A stretch of 37,818 nt of DNA from Clostridia bacterium (lineage in GTDB: Bacteria; Bacillota; Clostridia; Lachnospirales; Anaerotignaceae). Location: the NCBI GenBank assembly GCA_029098265.1, contig JAQXNZ010000125.1, positions 1-37,818 on the forward strand, read 5' to 3'. The notes under the pieces are model-generated. The model saw nothing but the letters and a program-made list of their open reading frames with translations. It was not told the origin of the DNA and ran no database searches. Of the stretch, positions 31,051 through 37,818 are shown piece by piece; position 1 is the first letter of the stretch; the number at the start of each line of letters is the position of its first letter. The position numbers and the translations under genes were made by a program.

Positions 31051-31809
31051 TTATTTGATGAACAGCTTTTCGGCGTTATTTTTAGTAATATTGCATATAT
31101 CTTCTACGGGAATATTTTTAATCTCACTTATTTTTTCGACCACATATTTCAAAAGTCGCGAGTCGTTTCTCTCACCCCTGAAGGGAACAGGGGCAAGGTA
31201 GGGGGCGTCTGTCTCTATCAGTATGCGTTCAATGGGTATCTGCTCAACGACCTCCACGGTCTTTTTGTTGTTCTTGAAGGTCAGACTTCCGCCGACACCT
31301 ATATAAAAGCCCATGTCGATGTAGTCTTTTGCCATAGGGGCGCTGCCGCTGTAGCAATGGATAACTCCTTTTCTGACACTGCTTCTTTTTATTATATCAA
31401 AGGACTCCTGAGAGGCCTCTCTGGAATGTACTATGATAGGCATATCAAGCTCTGCGGCCAGCTTAAGCTGACGGGCAAACCAAAGACGCTGTGAGTCTCT
31501 GGGCGAATGGTCATAGTAAAAATCAAGGCCTATCTCACCTATGGCTACTACCTTGGGGTGAGCGGCCAGCTTTCTGAGAGTGTCAATGTCATTGTCTCTC
31601 ATTTTGCTCACCTCATGGGGATGAACTCCGACAGAGGCATAGAAGTAGGGATATTTTTCCGCAAGGGCAATGGAAGCCTTTGATGATGCTATATCCGATG
31701 AAGAATTGACAACGGTGTCTATGCCCTCCGAGGGGAAAGAAGCAAGAAGCTCATCTCTGTCCTCGTCAAAGCGCCTGTCATCATAATGTGCATGGGACTC
31801 AAAATACAT
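31051..31809 (-). CDS. tatD: TatD family metal-dependent hydrolase (3'-5' DNase type)
   Basis: A 252-residue TIM-barrel hydrolase with all metal ligands: ESHAHYD at the N-terminus, GEIGLDFYY (Glu), PIIVHSRE (His), GVIHCYSG (His) and LIETDAPYL (Asp). TatD proteins act as Mg-dependent 3'-5' exonucleases on DNA or RNA and in some species as D-aminoacyl-tRNA editing enzymes. I chose ATG at 31809: GAGGTG ends 6 bases upstream, whereas the in-frame GTG at 31818 lies inside that site. A strong terminator hairpin sits immediately before this site (31822-31879), so expression depends on read-through from metG. Its stop abuts the yabE WalR array. Confidence 0.94.
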   Translation of the reverse strand: MYFESHAHYDDRRFDEDRDELLASFPSEGIDTVVNSSSDIASSKASIALAEKYPYFYASVGVHPHEVSKMRDNDIDTLRKLAAHPKVVAIGEIGLDFYYDHSPRDSQRLWFARQLKLAAELDMPIIVHSREASQESFDIIKRSSVRKGVIHCYSGSAPMAKDYIDMGFYIGVGGSLTFKNNKKTVEVVEQIPIERILIETDAPYLAPVPFRGERNDSRLLKYVVEKISEIKNIPVEDICNITKNNAEKLFIK

Positions 31810-31821
31810 ATAAATCACCTC

Positions 31822-31879
31822 AAAAAGCGGAAGTGTCAGCGCCTCCTGTGTTTTGAGAGGCAGCCTTATTCACTTCCGC
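31822..31879 (-). terminator. Terminator/attenuator between metG and tatD
   Basis: On the minus strand GCGGAAGTG (31879-31871) pairs with CACTTCCGC (31835-31827), 9 bp, with inner GCCTC/GAGGC, then T5 (31826-31822). The T tract runs straight into the tatD ribosome binding site, so no promoter fits in between. Confidence 0.8.
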
Positions 31880-31913
31880 AATATTATACTAAGCTATAAT
31901 TGACCGATATAAA

Positions 31914-33887
31914 TCAGCTGATTGCAGAACCGTCTGCGAAGTCTGCTTTATCAACGGAAGCAATGGAAAGCTCACCGTTTTCGTCCTCGGCAACAAGTAT
32001 CATGCCGTAGCTCATTTCGCCCATCATCTTTCTGGGAGGAAGGTTTGTAAGAACGATAACCTTTTTGCCTACCATTTCCTCGGGGCTGTAGTTGGGAGCG
32101 ATGCCTGACAGTATCTGTCTTGTTTCGTTTCCTATCTTAATCTGGTTCTTAAGAAGCTTTTTGGAGCCTTTCATTCTTTCGGAAGCGATAACAGTGCCGA
32201 CCTTAAGCTTTATCTTATCAAAATCGTCAATGGATATTTCGGGAACGCTTTCTTCCTCAGCTTCTTTTTCTTCCTCAGCCTGCTTTGTCTGGTTGGCAAC
32301 GGAAGCGGCCTGAGCGGCTTTCATAGCGGCTTCAAGCTCTGCAAGCTCCTTCTTCATGTCTATTCTGGGGAAGATTACACTGCCCTTTGTTACCTGAATC
32401 TCTGCGGGAAGTGTGCCCCATACCTTTGCGCTGTCCCATGTTCTTGCGGCTTCGTCATTTACGCCAATCTGCTCCCAAATAAGCTTGGGTGTGTTGGGCA
32501 TGAAGGGCTGGATGAGAACAGATACTATTCTTATGGCCTCTGCAAGATTATAGAGGGCATTGGCAAGTTTGGGCTTGTTGGCATCGTCCTTGGCAAGTAC
32601 CCAGGGCTGTGTCTCATCAACATATTTGTTTGCTCTCCTTATGAGAGTCCAAATTTCTGTAAGAGCATCGGAGAAAAGCATTTTGTCAAGAAGCTCGTCT
32701 ACCTTTGTTGTAACGGCAGCAGCTGTTTCCTTAAGAGAAGCGTCAAATTCTGTTTCTTCTCTGTCGGCAGGAAGCTTTCCGCCGAAATATTTGTCAATCA
32801 TGCCAACTGTTCTGGAAACAAGGTTGCCCAGGTCGTTGGCAAGGTCTGAATTAATTCTCTGGATAAGAGCTTCGTTTGTGAAGTTTCCGTCCTGACCGAA
32901 GGCGATTTCACGAAGCAGGAAATAACGGATAGAGTCAACACCGTATCTGTCTACGAGAACCTTGGGGTCAACAACATTGCCCTTGGACTTTGACATCTTG
33001 CCGCCGTCGATGATGAGCCAGCCGTGGCCGAATACCTGCTTGGGCAGAGGAAGGTTCAGAGCCATAAGCATAGCAGGCCATATAATGGTATGGAAACGAA
33101 CTATTTCCTTACCTACTACATGTACATCGGCAGGCCAGTATTTTTTGAACTCAGAATCATCGTCTGAGCCGTATCCGAGGGCGGTGATGTAGTTGGAGAG
33201 GGCATCAACCCATACATATACAATGTGCTTGTCATCGAATGTAACGGGAATACCCCATTTAAATGTTGTACGGCTTACGCACAGATCCTCAAGGCCGGGC
33301 TTAAGGAAGTTGTTGATCATTTCGTTCTGTCTTGTCTGGGGCTGGATAAACTCAGGGTGCTCCTCAATGTGCTTGATAAGCCTGTCCTGATATTTTGAAA
33401 GTCTGAAGAAATAGCTTTCCTCTTTAAGTCTTTCAACCTCACGTCCGCAGTCGGGGCATTTGCCGTCTACAAGCTGTGTGTCTGTATAGAAGGACTCACA
33501 GGGGGTGCAGTACCAGCCTTCGTATTCGCTTTTGTAAATATCTCCCTGGTCATAGAGCTGCTTGAATATCTTCTGTACGGCGGCAACATGATAGTCGTCG
33601 GTAGTTCTGATGAACTTGTCGTAGGAAATATCAAGCTCCTTCCAGAGCTCTTTAACGCCTGCAACTATTTTATCAACGTATTCCTTGGGTGTAACACCCT
33701 GGGCCTGGGCTATTCTCTCAATCTTCTGACCATGCTCGTCAGTGCCTGTAAGGAATTTTACATCATAGCCTCTGAGTCTTTTATAACGGGCCATTGTATC
33801 TGTCGCAACCGTGCAGTATGAATGTCCGATATGGAGCTTATCACTGGGATAGTAGATTGGCGTAGTAATATAGAATTTTTCTGCCAT
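31914..33887 (-). CDS. metG: Methionyl-tRNA synthetase
   Basis: A 657-residue class I synthetase. It has the HIGH motif (LHIGHSY, about 18-24), a zinc knuckle with two CxxC pairs (WYCTPCESF...KCPDCGRE, about 127-147), the KMSKSKGN loop (about 300), and an anticodon-binding helical domain (about 360-500). After a Glu/Ala-rich linker the C-terminus is a Trbp111/EMAPII-like tRNA-binding OB fold (about 555-657; KVGTVIASERMKGSKKLLKN and LSGIAPNYSPEEMVG). I start at ATG 33887, 11 codons after the first possible ATG, because GGAGG is 8 bases before it and the family begins MAEKFYITTPIYYPS. A TATAAT at 33929-33924 may be its -10. No T-box leader is present. Confidence 0.97.
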   Translation of the reverse strand: MAEKFYITTPIYYPSDKLHIGHSYCTVATDTMARYKRLRGYDVKFLTGTDEHGQKIERIAQAQGVTPKEYVDKIVAGVKELWKELDISYDKFIRTTDDYHVAAVQKIFKQLYDQGDIYKSEYEGWYCTPCESFYTDTQLVDGKCPDCGREVERLKEESYFFRLSKYQDRLIKHIEEHPEFIQPQTRQNEMINNFLKPGLEDLCVSRTTFKWGIPVTFDDKHIVYVWVDALSNYITALGYGSDDDSEFKKYWPADVHVVGKEIVRFHTIIWPAMLMALNLPLPKQVFGHGWLIIDGGKMSKSKGNVVDPKVLVDRYGVDSIRYFLLREIAFGQDGNFTNEALIQRINSDLANDLGNLVSRTVGMIDKYFGGKLPADREETEFDASLKETAAAVTTKVDELLDKMLFSDALTEIWTLIRRANKYVDETQPWVLAKDDANKPKLANALYNLAEAIRIVSVLIQPFMPNTPKLIWEQIGVNDEAARTWDSAKVWGTLPAEIQVTKGSVIFPRIDMKKELAELEAAMKAAQAASVANQTKQAEEEKEAEEESVPEISIDDFDKIKLKVGTVIASERMKGSKKLLKNQIKIGNETRQILSGIAPNYSPEEMVGKKVIVLTNLPPRKMMGEMSYGMILVAEDENGELSIASVDKADFADGSAIS

Positions 33888-33981
33888 TTCAATTATTCCT
33901 CCTAATATTTTCTGATGCATATTATTATATCTGTTTTATGGGAAAAAATAAAGCTATTATTAGAAATTTGATATATTAAGC

Positions 33982-34016
33982 AAAAAAAACAGCCCGACCT
34001 TATAAAAGACCGGGCT
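33982..34016 (-). terminator. Terminator of the ldh-family gene
   Basis: Minus-strand AGCCCG (34016-34011) pairs with CGGGCT (33996-33991), possibly extended inwards, followed by C and T8 (33989-33982). Confidence 0.85.
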
Positions 34017-34034
34017 TGATTTGCAATTTTTATA

Positions 34035-34994
34035 TTATTTTACCATTGCGAGAGCTTTCTGGAAGTTAGTTCTCATGGCATCGCAGGAAGCAGCAAACTG
34101 TTTGAGTTCTTTTTCGTTCATATCAAGCTCGATTACGCCCTCTACGCCGTTTTTGCCGAGAATAGCGGGTACGCTGGCAAATACATCCTTCTGACCGTAT
34201 TCTCCGTGGAGTGATACGGAAACTGTGCATACTCTCTTTTCGTCGCTGAGGATAGCCTTGATTACTTCAACAGCGGAAGCGCCGATACCGAAGTCTGTTG
34301 AGCCCTTGCCGTTAAATACGAGCCAGCCGCCGTAACGGGCATCGGCAGCAATCTTATCAAGGTCAAGCTTGCCGTATGTATCGGGATATTCCTCCATAAG
34401 CTTAAAGAGGGGCTTGCCGAATATTGTTGCACATGACCAGGGAACCATCTGGCTTTCGCCGTGCTCACCGAGAGCGTATGCATAAATTGATTTCTGGTCG
34501 ATGCCGAGCTTTCTTGAAAGCTCCTTTCTCAGACGTGATGAGTCAAGAGTTGTGCTTGTGGAGATTACCTTCATTTCGGGATAGCCTGTAGCATACTGAA
34601 TGTATCTTGCGATGATGTCTGCGGGGTTTGTAATGCTTACAATAACGCCGTCAAACTTAGAATTTTTGATACCCTCTACTATAGAGCCCATACATTCCAT
34701 AGATTTGCCCATAGCGTCAACTCTGTCTTCTCCTTTAGCAGGAAGGGGGCCTGCTGAAATAACAGCGATGTCGGCATCATCAAGGTCGCTGTAGTCGCCG
34801 ACCTTTACATTGACATGGTGAGGGCAGTAAACCGTAGCGTCAAATGTATCCTCTGCCTGGGCAACGGCTTTATCATGGTCGATATCGATATAAACTATTT
34901 CCTCGCATACTCCCTGTGTAACAAGGCTGAAGCCAACATGGGAGCCAACATGGCCTGCGCCGATAATAACAACTTTTCTTTTTCCGATACTCAT
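34035..34994 (-). CDS. L-lactate/malate dehydrogenase family NAD-dependent 2-hydroxyacid dehydrogenase
   Basis: A 319-residue enzyme with the LDH fold. The NAD site is VVIIGAGHVGSHVG (8-21) with acidic YIDID (35-39). The catalytic His is in GEHGESQMVPWS, the substrate-binding Asp/Arg pair in TTLDSSRLRKEL, and the mobile-loop arginine is Arg91 in KGEDRVD. The substrate-specificity loop is unusual: lactate dehydrogenases have GxxQKPGETR, here GPLPAKGEDR, so the specificity residue Gln102 is replaced by Pro85 (alignment by eye). Malate dehydrogenases have Arg there, so it is neither a typical LDH nor MDH; related 2-hydroxyacids are possible. ATG 34994, AGGAGG upstream. Promoter TTTACA-17-TATAAT and own terminator. 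Confidence 0.85.
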   Translation of the reverse strand: MSIGKRKVVIIGAGHVGSHVGFSLVTQGVCEEIVYIDIDHDKAVAQAEDTFDATVYCPHHVNVKVGDYSDLDDADIAVISAGPLPAKGEDRVDAMGKSMECMGSIVEGIKNSKFDGVIVSITNPADIIARYIQYATGYPEMKVISTSTTLDSSRLRKELSRKLGIDQKSIYAYALGEHGESQMVPWSCATIFGKPLFKLMEEYPDTYGKLDLDKIAADARYGGWLVFNGKGSTDFGIGASAVEVIKAILSDEKRVCTVSVSLHGEYGQKDVFASVPAILGKNGVEGVIELDMNEKELKQFAASCDAMRTNFQKALAMVK

Positions 34995-35061
34995 TTATTT
35001 TTCCTCCTAAATTTATTGAATTTATTGTCTTAAAACAGTATGTTTCAATATTAATACACCG

Positions 35062-35090
35062 ATTATAAAGGATTAAGCATTTTTTGTAAA
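35062..35090 (-). promoter_or_regulatory. Promoter of the ldh-family gene
   Basis: Minus-strand TTTACA (35090-35085) and perfect TATAAT (35067-35062), spacer exactly 17. The -35 lies right after the terminator of the upstream aminopeptidase gene. No Rex-type operator is seen. Confidence 0.8.
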
Positions 35091-35091
35091 T

Positions 35092-35131
35092 AAAAAAGTT
35101 GCCAATATCGATTTAGGATGTATGACAACTT
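35092..35131 (-). terminator. Terminator of the M29 aminopeptidase gene
   Basis: Minus-strand AAGTTGTCA (35131-35123) pairs with TGGCAACTT (35104-35096), one G-U pair, followed by T-rich TTTTTATTT. Confidence 0.75.
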
Positions 35132-35171
35132 CTTATGATAATATTAGATTTTCTTTTACACTTTAAATCGG

Positions 35172-36287
35172 TTAAATCAGATTTTCGGGATTGAGCACTT
35201 CAAGCTCGGGAACGACAAAACGCCCGTCTTTCCTTATAAGTCTGTCATCAAAATATATTTCTCCGCCGCCGTACTCGGGAGTCTGGATAAGAACCAAATC
35301 CCAGTGAATTGCAGAGCGATTGCCGTTATAGGCGTCATCATAGCAGTTTCCGGGAGTAAAATGTATGCTGCCCATTATTTTTTCGTCAAAAAGAATATTA
35401 TTCATGGGTTTTGCGATGAAAGGATTGACGCCTATGGCAAATTCGCCCACATATCTTGCACCCTCGTCTGTATCGAATACATGGTTTATTCGGTCATTGT
35501 CATTGGCACTGCATTCGACTATTTTGCCGTCTTTGAATGTAAGACTGACGTTTTCAAAGTTAAAATTGCTGTATTCGGAGGGTGTGTTGTAGGTTATTTT
35601 TCCGTTTACGGAGTTTTTAACGGGTGCGGTATATACCTCGCCATCGGGAATGTTGCATTTTCCGTCGCATTTTATGGCAGGAATGTCCTTTATGGAGAAG
35701 GTAATGTCCGTATCCTTTGCCGTAAGCCTTACTTTGTCGGTTTTGTTCATAAGCTCCACAAGGGAGTCCATAGCTTTGGACATTTTGCCGTAATCCAGAT
35801 TACATACATTATAATAGTAGTCCTCAAAGGCCTCGAGACTCTGATGGGCACTCTGAGCCATTGAGGGTGCGGGATAGCGCAGTACGACCCATTTTGTATG
35901 GGGTACCCTTATCTCATGGTGTACAGGGCTTGTATAAAGACGGTCATACATGGAAACCTTGTCTGCGGGAACATCACTCATCTCCGTCAGGCTGTCTTCG
36001 CCCCTTACACCGATGTATGCGTCCATCTGCTTCATCTTCATGGCTTCGCACTCTGCCATAATTTTTACCTGATCCTCTCTGGCACCCATAAGTATTTCCC
36101 TGTCAAGGGAGTTGGTGGTAAAGTCCACAAAGGGCATTGCTCCTGCGGCATAAACCTCTTTTATAAGCTGTTTGACCAGAGGGAGCGGATGAACGCCGCT
36201 GCAGCTTATAAGTACCTTTTCGTCCTTCTGCACACGGCATGAGTAGTTTACTAGATTATATGCAAGCTTTTTTATTCTTTCGTCCAT
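35172..36287 (-). CDS. M29 family aminopeptidase (AmpS/aminopeptidase T-like)
   Basis: A 371-residue metallopeptidase of the thermophilic-aminopeptidase (M29) family, with the expected length. N-terminal half: VLISCSGVHPLPLVKQLIKE, then YIGVRGEDSLTEMSDVP. Metal-ligand segments are NIPDGEVYTAP (Glu, about 250), YVGEFAIGVNP (Glu, about 300), IHFTPGNCYDD (His) and AIHWDLVL (His, Asp, about 335-342). These peptidases release N-terminal residues in the cytoplasm with Co, Zn or Mg. ATG 36287 has AAGGAGG 8 bases upstream. Transcribed alone: its terminator lies before the ldh-family promoter. It is divergent from the NifX-like gene. Confidence 0.92.
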   Translation of the reverse strand: MDERIKKLAYNLVNYSCRVQKDEKVLISCSGVHPLPLVKQLIKEVYAAGAMPFVDFTTNSLDREILMGAREDQVKIMAECEAMKMKQMDAYIGVRGEDSLTEMSDVPADKVSMYDRLYTSPVHHEIRVPHTKWVVLRYPAPSMAQSAHQSLEAFEDYYYNVCNLDYGKMSKAMDSLVELMNKTDKVRLTAKDTDITFSIKDIPAIKCDGKCNIPDGEVYTAPVKNSVNGKITYNTPSEYSNFNFENVSLTFKDGKIVECSANDNDRINHVFDTDEGARYVGEFAIGVNPFIAKPMNNILFDEKIMGSIHFTPGNCYDDAYNGNRSAIHWDLVLIQTPEYGGGEIYFDDRLIRKDGRFVVPELEVLNPENLI

Positions 36288-36366
36288 ATTTAAAACCTCC
36301 TTGAGTGTAGTATTTCTGATGACAGTAACAATATTACAACTTTTAATAATATTTTTGAATATAAAA

Positions 36367-36395
36367 TTGAGAAAAATCCAAAAAAATGATATTAT
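36367..36395 (+). promoter_or_regulatory. Promoter of the NifX-like gene
   Basis: TTGAGA (36367-36372) and TATTAT (36390-36395) with a 17-base spacer, about 45 nt before the ATG at 36441. Confidence 0.65.
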
Positions 36396-36440
36396 CTGTA
36401 TATGTTTAAAGAATGAAAAGAATTACGGGAAGTGATACAA

Positions 36441-36788
36441 ATGAGGATAGCAGTTCCGTCCCATAACGGGGATATATATAAAAGCTGTTCAAACAGCAGA
36501 CAGTTCACCATTTTTGAGGTGGAGGACGAAAGGGTAGTCAGCATTGAGAGAAGGTATTCCTTCATTAAAAAGCCGGAGGCTGTTGCAGACCTGCTGGACG
36601 AGTATAACGTCAGTGTGCTTATATGCAACGACATCGGAAGCCGCACAAGAAAGGCAATAAGGGAACACCATATTGAGCTTATACCCGGTGTAGTCGGTGA
36701 GGTAAATGATGCCGTAATACGTTATCTCAGCGGAGAGAGGATAGGCGTGCCCGAATATATGTATACCTGCTTTAATGACGAGGATTAA
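36441..36788 (+). CDS. NifX/NifB-C family (dinitrogenase iron-molybdenum cofactor-like) protein
   Basis: A 115-residue single-domain protein starting MRIAVPSHNGDIYKSCSNSR, the typical opening of the NifX/NafY/VnfX-like family, with ICNDIGSRTRKAI and IELIPGVVGEVNDAVIRYL. In nitrogen-fixing bacteria such domains carry iron-sulphur or iron-molybdenum cofactor precursors; in non-fixing anaerobes stand-alone copies are common and their role is not established. No nif genes are nearby. I use ATG 36441 with GGAAG 8 bases upstream; a GTG at 36432 overlaps that site. It is followed by a strong bidirectional terminator shared with the EamA gene. Confidence 0.85.
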   Translation: MRIAVPSHNGDIYKSCSNSRQFTIFEVEDERVVSIERRYSFIKKPEAVADLLDEYNVSVLICNDIGSRTRKAIREHHIELIPGVVGEVNDAVIRYLSGERIGVPEYMYTCFNDED

Positions 36789-36860
36789 CAATACTCCGTA
36801 TACAAAACAACAGTTTCTGTTTACACATGAACTATTGAGTGTCGACGTTGCCAATATTCA

Positions 36861-36898
36861 ATAACAAAACAGCGGCAATTATGCCGCTGTTTTGTTAT
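36861..36898. terminator. Bidirectional terminator between the NifX-like and EamA genes
   Basis: A perfect 17-bp inverted repeat (36861-36877, 36882-36898) with a 4-base loop. The outer part is A/T-rich in both directions. It overlaps the stop codon of the EamA gene (36895-36897). Confidence 0.92.
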
Positions 36899-37773
36899 GC
36901 GCTTTCCACATTTTCTACCGTTGAATATATGTATACACCTATTATTATGACTGCCGCACCTGCTATCTGAAGCACCGTCGGTATTTCGCCGAATATAAAT
37001 ATACCGAGTATTGTGGCGAAAACAGGCTCGCACAGCTTAACGGCGGAAACATATCCGGGAGTAAGATATTTGAGAGACCAGCTTACTATGCTGTGACCAA
37101 GAAGCGTACAGAATACGGCAAGGGCAAGACCGATAAGCAGTTCCTTTGCACCGTAGCCCGTAATGGGAGTGCCCGTTGCAAAGTCCAGCGCAAGCAGTGT
37201 AAGCAGGCACACAGGATAAGAAATCATCGTAAATGCACTGGTAGATATGTTTCTGCTTCTCATAAATCTTCCTATCAATGTGTATGAGGCTATGAGTACA
37301 GCGGCCAATAAGGCAATGGCGTTTCCGAACATGGAGCCGCCGCCTTCGCTTCCTCCCGAGAGCGCCGTTATAACACCGCCGCAAACGGTGACGATAATGG
37401 CGATTATACCTTTTTTCGGAATACTTCCGCCCATGAAAAGACAGAAGCCTATGGCTGCGAATATTACATCGGTATCCACAAGCACCGTTGCAGAGGCAAT
37501 GGTCGTATGCTTAAGGGACTCAAACCAGACGGTAAAGTGAAGGGCAAAAAGAACGCCCGCCAGCGCACCCATAAAAACTTCCTTCTTTTTTAATGTCTTT
37601 AGTTCCGGCAGTGTCTTTTTTAACGAAATCGGAATAAGTATTACAACTGTCCAGAACAGACGATATGTAGCCGTTATCAGAGACGGAGCAGAAGAAAATT
37701 TTACAAGTATAGATGATACCGATACACCCAGTACACCTAGGAAAAGCAGAAGCTTTGGATTGATTTTATTCAT
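36895..37773 (-). CDS. EamA family (DMT superfamily) transporter
   Basis: A 292-residue integral membrane protein with about ten hydrophobic segments arranged as two EamA repeats (about 8-140 and 150-290). Typical elements are LFLGVLGVSVSSILVKFS, ITATYRLFW, ALHFTVWFESLKHTTIASAT and, near the end, VSAVKLCEPVFATILGIFIF. DMT/EamA proteins are small-molecule exporters or importers (amino acids, nucleotide-sugar relatives, drugs); the substrate cannot be told. I chose ATG 37773, with AGAGG 8 bases upstream, over an upstream TTG that lies before that site. A TATAAT at 37811-37806 is probably its -10. Confidence 0.9.
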   Translation of the reverse strand: MNKINPKLLLFLGVLGVSVSSILVKFSSAPSLITATYRLFWTVVILIPISLKKTLPELKTLKKKEVFMGALAGVLFALHFTVWFESLKHTTIASATVLVDTDVIFAAIGFCLFMGGSIPKKGIIAIIVTVCGGVITALSGGSEGGGSMFGNAIALLAAVLIASYTLIGRFMRSRNISTSAFTMISYPVCLLTLLALDFATGTPITGYGAKELLIGLALAVFCTLLGHSIVSWSLKYLTPGYVSAVKLCEPVFATILGIFIFGEIPTVLQIAGAAVIIIGVYIYSTVENVESA

Positions 37774-37805
37774 TTTAATACCTCTTTTTTGCAAACTCGA
37801 AGTAA

Positions 37806-37811
37806 ATTATA
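37806..37811 (-). promoter_or_regulatory. Probable -10 of the EamA gene promoter
   Basis: Minus-strand TATAAT, 32 bases before the ATG at 37773. The matching -35 would lie beyond the end of the window. Confidence 0.5.
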
Positions 37812-37818
37812 ATCCTTT

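Noticed and set aside
33888-34034. T-box leader upstream of metG
   Set aside because: The gap is only about 147 bp and contains the ldh-family terminator; no T-box motif (AGGGUGGNACCGCG) or specifier stem is seen.
1-37818. CRISPR arrays, insertion sequences, prophage genes, rRNA or tRNA
   Set aside because: No regularly spaced repeats, transposase, integrase or phage structural genes, and no tRNA cloverleaf or rRNA sequence were seen in the window.

Overview
The window looks like a chromosomal segment of a low-to-mid GC, strictly anaerobic Bacillota, most likely class Clostridia. The evidence is Bacillus/Clostridia-type gene neighbourhoods (metG-tatD-yabE, an ABC-F gene next to rex, walRK with yycH/yycI-like genes, glmM-glmS, secA-prfB), strong AAGGAGG-type ribosome binding sites, heavy use of ATA and AGA codons, and oxygen-sensitive or anaerobe-associated families (2-hydroxyacyl-CoA dehydratase activase, ferredoxin-type DUF362 protein, DUF1858, a class III ribonucleotide reductase tail-like protein). 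I cannot name the genus. No rRNA, tRNA, CRISPR array, insertion sequence or prophage is visible.

Layout. 0-3 kb: the start of an aminopeptidase P gene (minus) and a DUF362 ferredoxin gene (plus) share one palindromic promoter; ridA converges on a YheO/DauR-like regulator. 2.9-7.8 kb: a TetR regulator, with a palindromic operator over its start site, abuts a 1414-residue protein that fuses two activase modules to dehydratase-like domains. 7.9-10.1 kb: a SHOCT-like acidic protein overlaps lepB, then a DUF1858 protein, a 50-residue unknown protein, and a structured non-coding stretch. 10.2-13.6 kb: an ABC-F ATPase diverges from rex, followed by a macrodomain protein. 13.6-14.2 kb: a 640-bp AT-rich gap with three tandem DnaA-box-like 9-mers and a sigma-H-like promoter for hpf. 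14.2-20 kb: hpf, secA, prfB, a structured repeat, an RluA-family pseudouridine synthase. 20-25.6 kb: a WalRK-type two-component system, a secreted Ig-like protein and yycH/yycI-like genes, with a WalR-box array inside the cluster. 25.7-29 kb: glmM-glmS. 29-36.3 kb, minus strand: a small NrdD-tail-like protein, a second full copy of the structured repeat, yabE (G5/3D), tatD, metG, an L-lactate dehydrogenase family protein and an M29 aminopeptidase. The end holds a NifX-like protein and an EamA transporter.

How the genes work together. Much of the window concerns the cell envelope: WalRK with its modulators, glmM/glmS for UDP-GlcNAc precursors, SecA and LepB for export, and YabE as a wall-active protein. 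Direct repeats with an 11-bp period that match the WalR box lie upstream of both the secreted-protein/yycHI genes and yabE, which suggests a local WalR regulon.

The most unusual signal is an intergenic element of about 178 bp. It is present as two full-length copies (after prfB, and beside yabE) and one degenerate fragment (after the ABC-F gene). Five helices occur in the same order in both full copies. Several have changed sequence while keeping their pairing, around an invariant 18-nt core, and each copy has the same end pointing at the 3' end of a gene. I do not recognise the family.
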